In this document: one piece after another, positions 63,106-64,000 of the stretch
How the letters are laid out: each line of letters opens with the position of its first letter
How positions within the stretch are numbered: the stretch's first letter is position 1
Assembly (NCBI GenBank): GCA_016721425.1
Contig: JADKID010000020.1
Location: 62,001-126,000, forward strand
Direction: 5' to 3'
Source: Bryobacterales bacterium
GTDB taxonomy: Bacteria > Acidobacteriota > Terriglobia > Bryobacterales > Bryobacteraceae
DNA length: 64,000 bases
The notes under the pieces: model-generated
Seen by the model: only the letters and a program-made list of their open reading frames with translations
Told to the model about the DNA's origin: nothing
The model's database searches: none
Position numbers and translations under genes: made by a program

Positions 63106-63179
63106 TCGATGCCTCCCTGTCAGGATCGTGGCTACTGACAACAGTAACTCGCCGGCTATCCCGCACGCCGGGAGCCCCC

Positions 63180-63739
63180 CTAACTCGGCCTATGCCGGAA
63201 CGTATACTCCCCATCACCCGCTCCCCACCCACCCCCACATCCGCCAGCCGCACCACCAGCACCGCAGGCCCCGACGCCCGCGCCGCCGCCATCGGCTCAC
63301 TGAAAAGCACCTCCGCCGCCCCCGCCCGCACCGGCACATCCCGCATCCGCTCCACCTCCACCCCAGCCCCGTCGCAAAGACACAAATCCACCTGTCCAGC
63401 CCCCGCTACCTCCACCGCCAGCCGCGCCACCAGCAAGTCATCCTCGGCCGTCACCGTGCGATCCACCCCGCCCCCGGCCGCCACCCGGTAGCTCCGCACC
63501 CGCAGCCCCGCCCGCTCCGCCTCCTCCAGGAGCGAGCCGCTCACCACCACTCGCACCGCGCCCGACCTCGCCGCCCGCCGGATCCCCTCCGCCAGCGCCA
63601 CCACCGCCCGCAGCCGCCCCCCGCACGCATCGCACCCCAGCAAATGCAGCTCCGCCGCCTCCTCCTCCGCGCCGGTCAGCGCCCCCAGCCAGTAGTCCAT
63701 CAGCACGCCGTCATCCATCGCCCCGGCACAGTGGCTCAC
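63180..63739 (-). pseudogene. Zinc-finger anti-sigma-like protein, one frameshift
   Basis: About 190 codons. It begins at GTG 63739, which overlaps the sigma-factor stop (GTGA). The N terminus has VSHCAGAMDDGVLMDYWLGA and LHLLGCDACGGRL, the H-C and H-x3-C-x2-C ligands of a zinc-binding anti-sigma domain. The remainder is beta-rich (VRVVVSGSLLEEAERAGLRV, ARLAVEVAGAGQVDLCLCDG). The frame runs on to 62948, over the start of the next gene. Adding one G in the GGGG run near 63210 gives the plausible ending GEYTFRHRPS at a TAG (63180-63182). Confidence 0.65.
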
Positions 63740-64000
63740 CACGCCCTCCTCTCCCCCGCAAGGCACATCCGCAGCCGCCCCAGCGCCCGGTGCCGGATCA
63801 CCCGCACATGCCCTTCCGATACCCCGAGAAACCCTGCCACCTCGCCGCCCGTCCGCTCGCTAAAAAATGTCATCACCACCACGCTCCGCTCCCGCTCCCC
63901 CAACCGCGCCAGGCACTCCGCCAGCCGCCCCTCGTCCACCACCTCTTCCGCCGGAGCCCGCTCCCCCGCCGCAAACCGCGCATACTCCGCCAGCAGGCCC
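63736..64000 (-). CDS. ECF-type sigma factor, C-terminal part (5' end outside window)
   Basis: Last 87 or so codons of an RNA polymerase sigma factor; the start lies beyond the right edge. Region 4 is clear: LARLGERERSVVVMTFFSER, then TGGEVAGFLGVSEGHVRVIR (helix-turn-helix) and HRALGRLRMCLAG. The preceding EYARFAAGERAPAEEVVDEG would be the linker to region 2. The stop overlaps the start of a zinc-finger anti-sigma gene, the usual coupling of ECF pairs. Confidence 0.82.
   Translation of the reverse strand, partial: GLLAEYARFAAGERAPAEEVVDEGRLAECLARLGERERSVVVMTFFSERTGGEVAGFLGVSEGHVRVIRHRALGRLRMCLAGERRAW

Overview
The window is a GC-rich bacterial chromosome segment that looks like an acidobacterium of the Solibacter/Bryobacter type. 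No rRNA or other marker gene is present to prove this. The indications are a very large TonB-dependent receptor with an N-terminal carboxypeptidase-regulatory domain, a PEP-CTERM protein, a tannase/feruloyl esterase, a GH27 galactosidase, a sulfatase, many Tat-signal enzymes, and many small secreted proteins and lipoproteins. About a dozen genes carry a TAnnnT-like -10 box only 5-10 nt before the start codon, so leaderless mRNAs appear common.

Layout. 1-6.4 kb: an ABC exporter cut by the left edge, an ArsR-type regulator, rsmI, a membrane protein with a degenerate JAMM motif, two tandem signal peptidases and a mannose-1-phosphate guanylyltransferase. 6.4-11.2 kb: sulfatase, a tannase split by one frameshift, a GH27 enzyme and a lipoprotein. 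11.2-16 kb: an operon read as gltX, glnS, carbamoyltransferase. 16-22.3 kb: alpha/beta hydrolase, MDR oxidoreductase, an SPFH protein with a ribbon-helix-helix partner, a 47-nt poly-G tract and a HerA-like ATPase. 22.3-33.4 kb: small secreted proteins, three immunity-like proteins, and carboxypeptidase-regulatory proteins. 33.5-41.5 kb: a co-directional set of esterase, hydrolase, cupin/CMD and PQQ-propeller genes, nearly all broken by single-base frameshifts, with a divergent AraC regulator. 42-47.9 kb: amidohydrolase, two methyltransferases, a PEP-CTERM protein and a two-gene PAAR module. 47.9-53.3 kb: an operon read as TonB receptor, AhpD/CMD-like protein, MFS transporter. 53.5-56.9 kb: a polytopic membrane protein and a Tat-signal sugar-phosphate isomerase. 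56.9-63.1 kb: a co-directional run of small secreted genes. 63.2-64 kb: an anti-sigma/ECF sigma pair cut by the right edge.

The most interesting item is the AhpD/carboxymuconolactone-decarboxylase-like gene at 49412-50029 (minus). Its reading frame is interrupted only by one in-frame TGA, which falls exactly where the second cysteine of the family CxxC-x3-H motif belongs. A 6-bp hairpin with G in its AGUU loop follows 17 nt later. This is the arrangement expected of a bacterial selenoprotein (CxxU) with a SECIS element.

Other window-scale patterns are a family of four intergenic double-hairpin elements whose stems covary, a likely operator upstream of the SPFH/RHH pair, a family of three related secreted proteins plus a fragment, and an uneven density of single-base frameshifts. 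The frameshifts, together with the poly-G run, could reflect either gene decay or local sequence or assembly error. They should be resolved before the broken genes are called pseudogenes.
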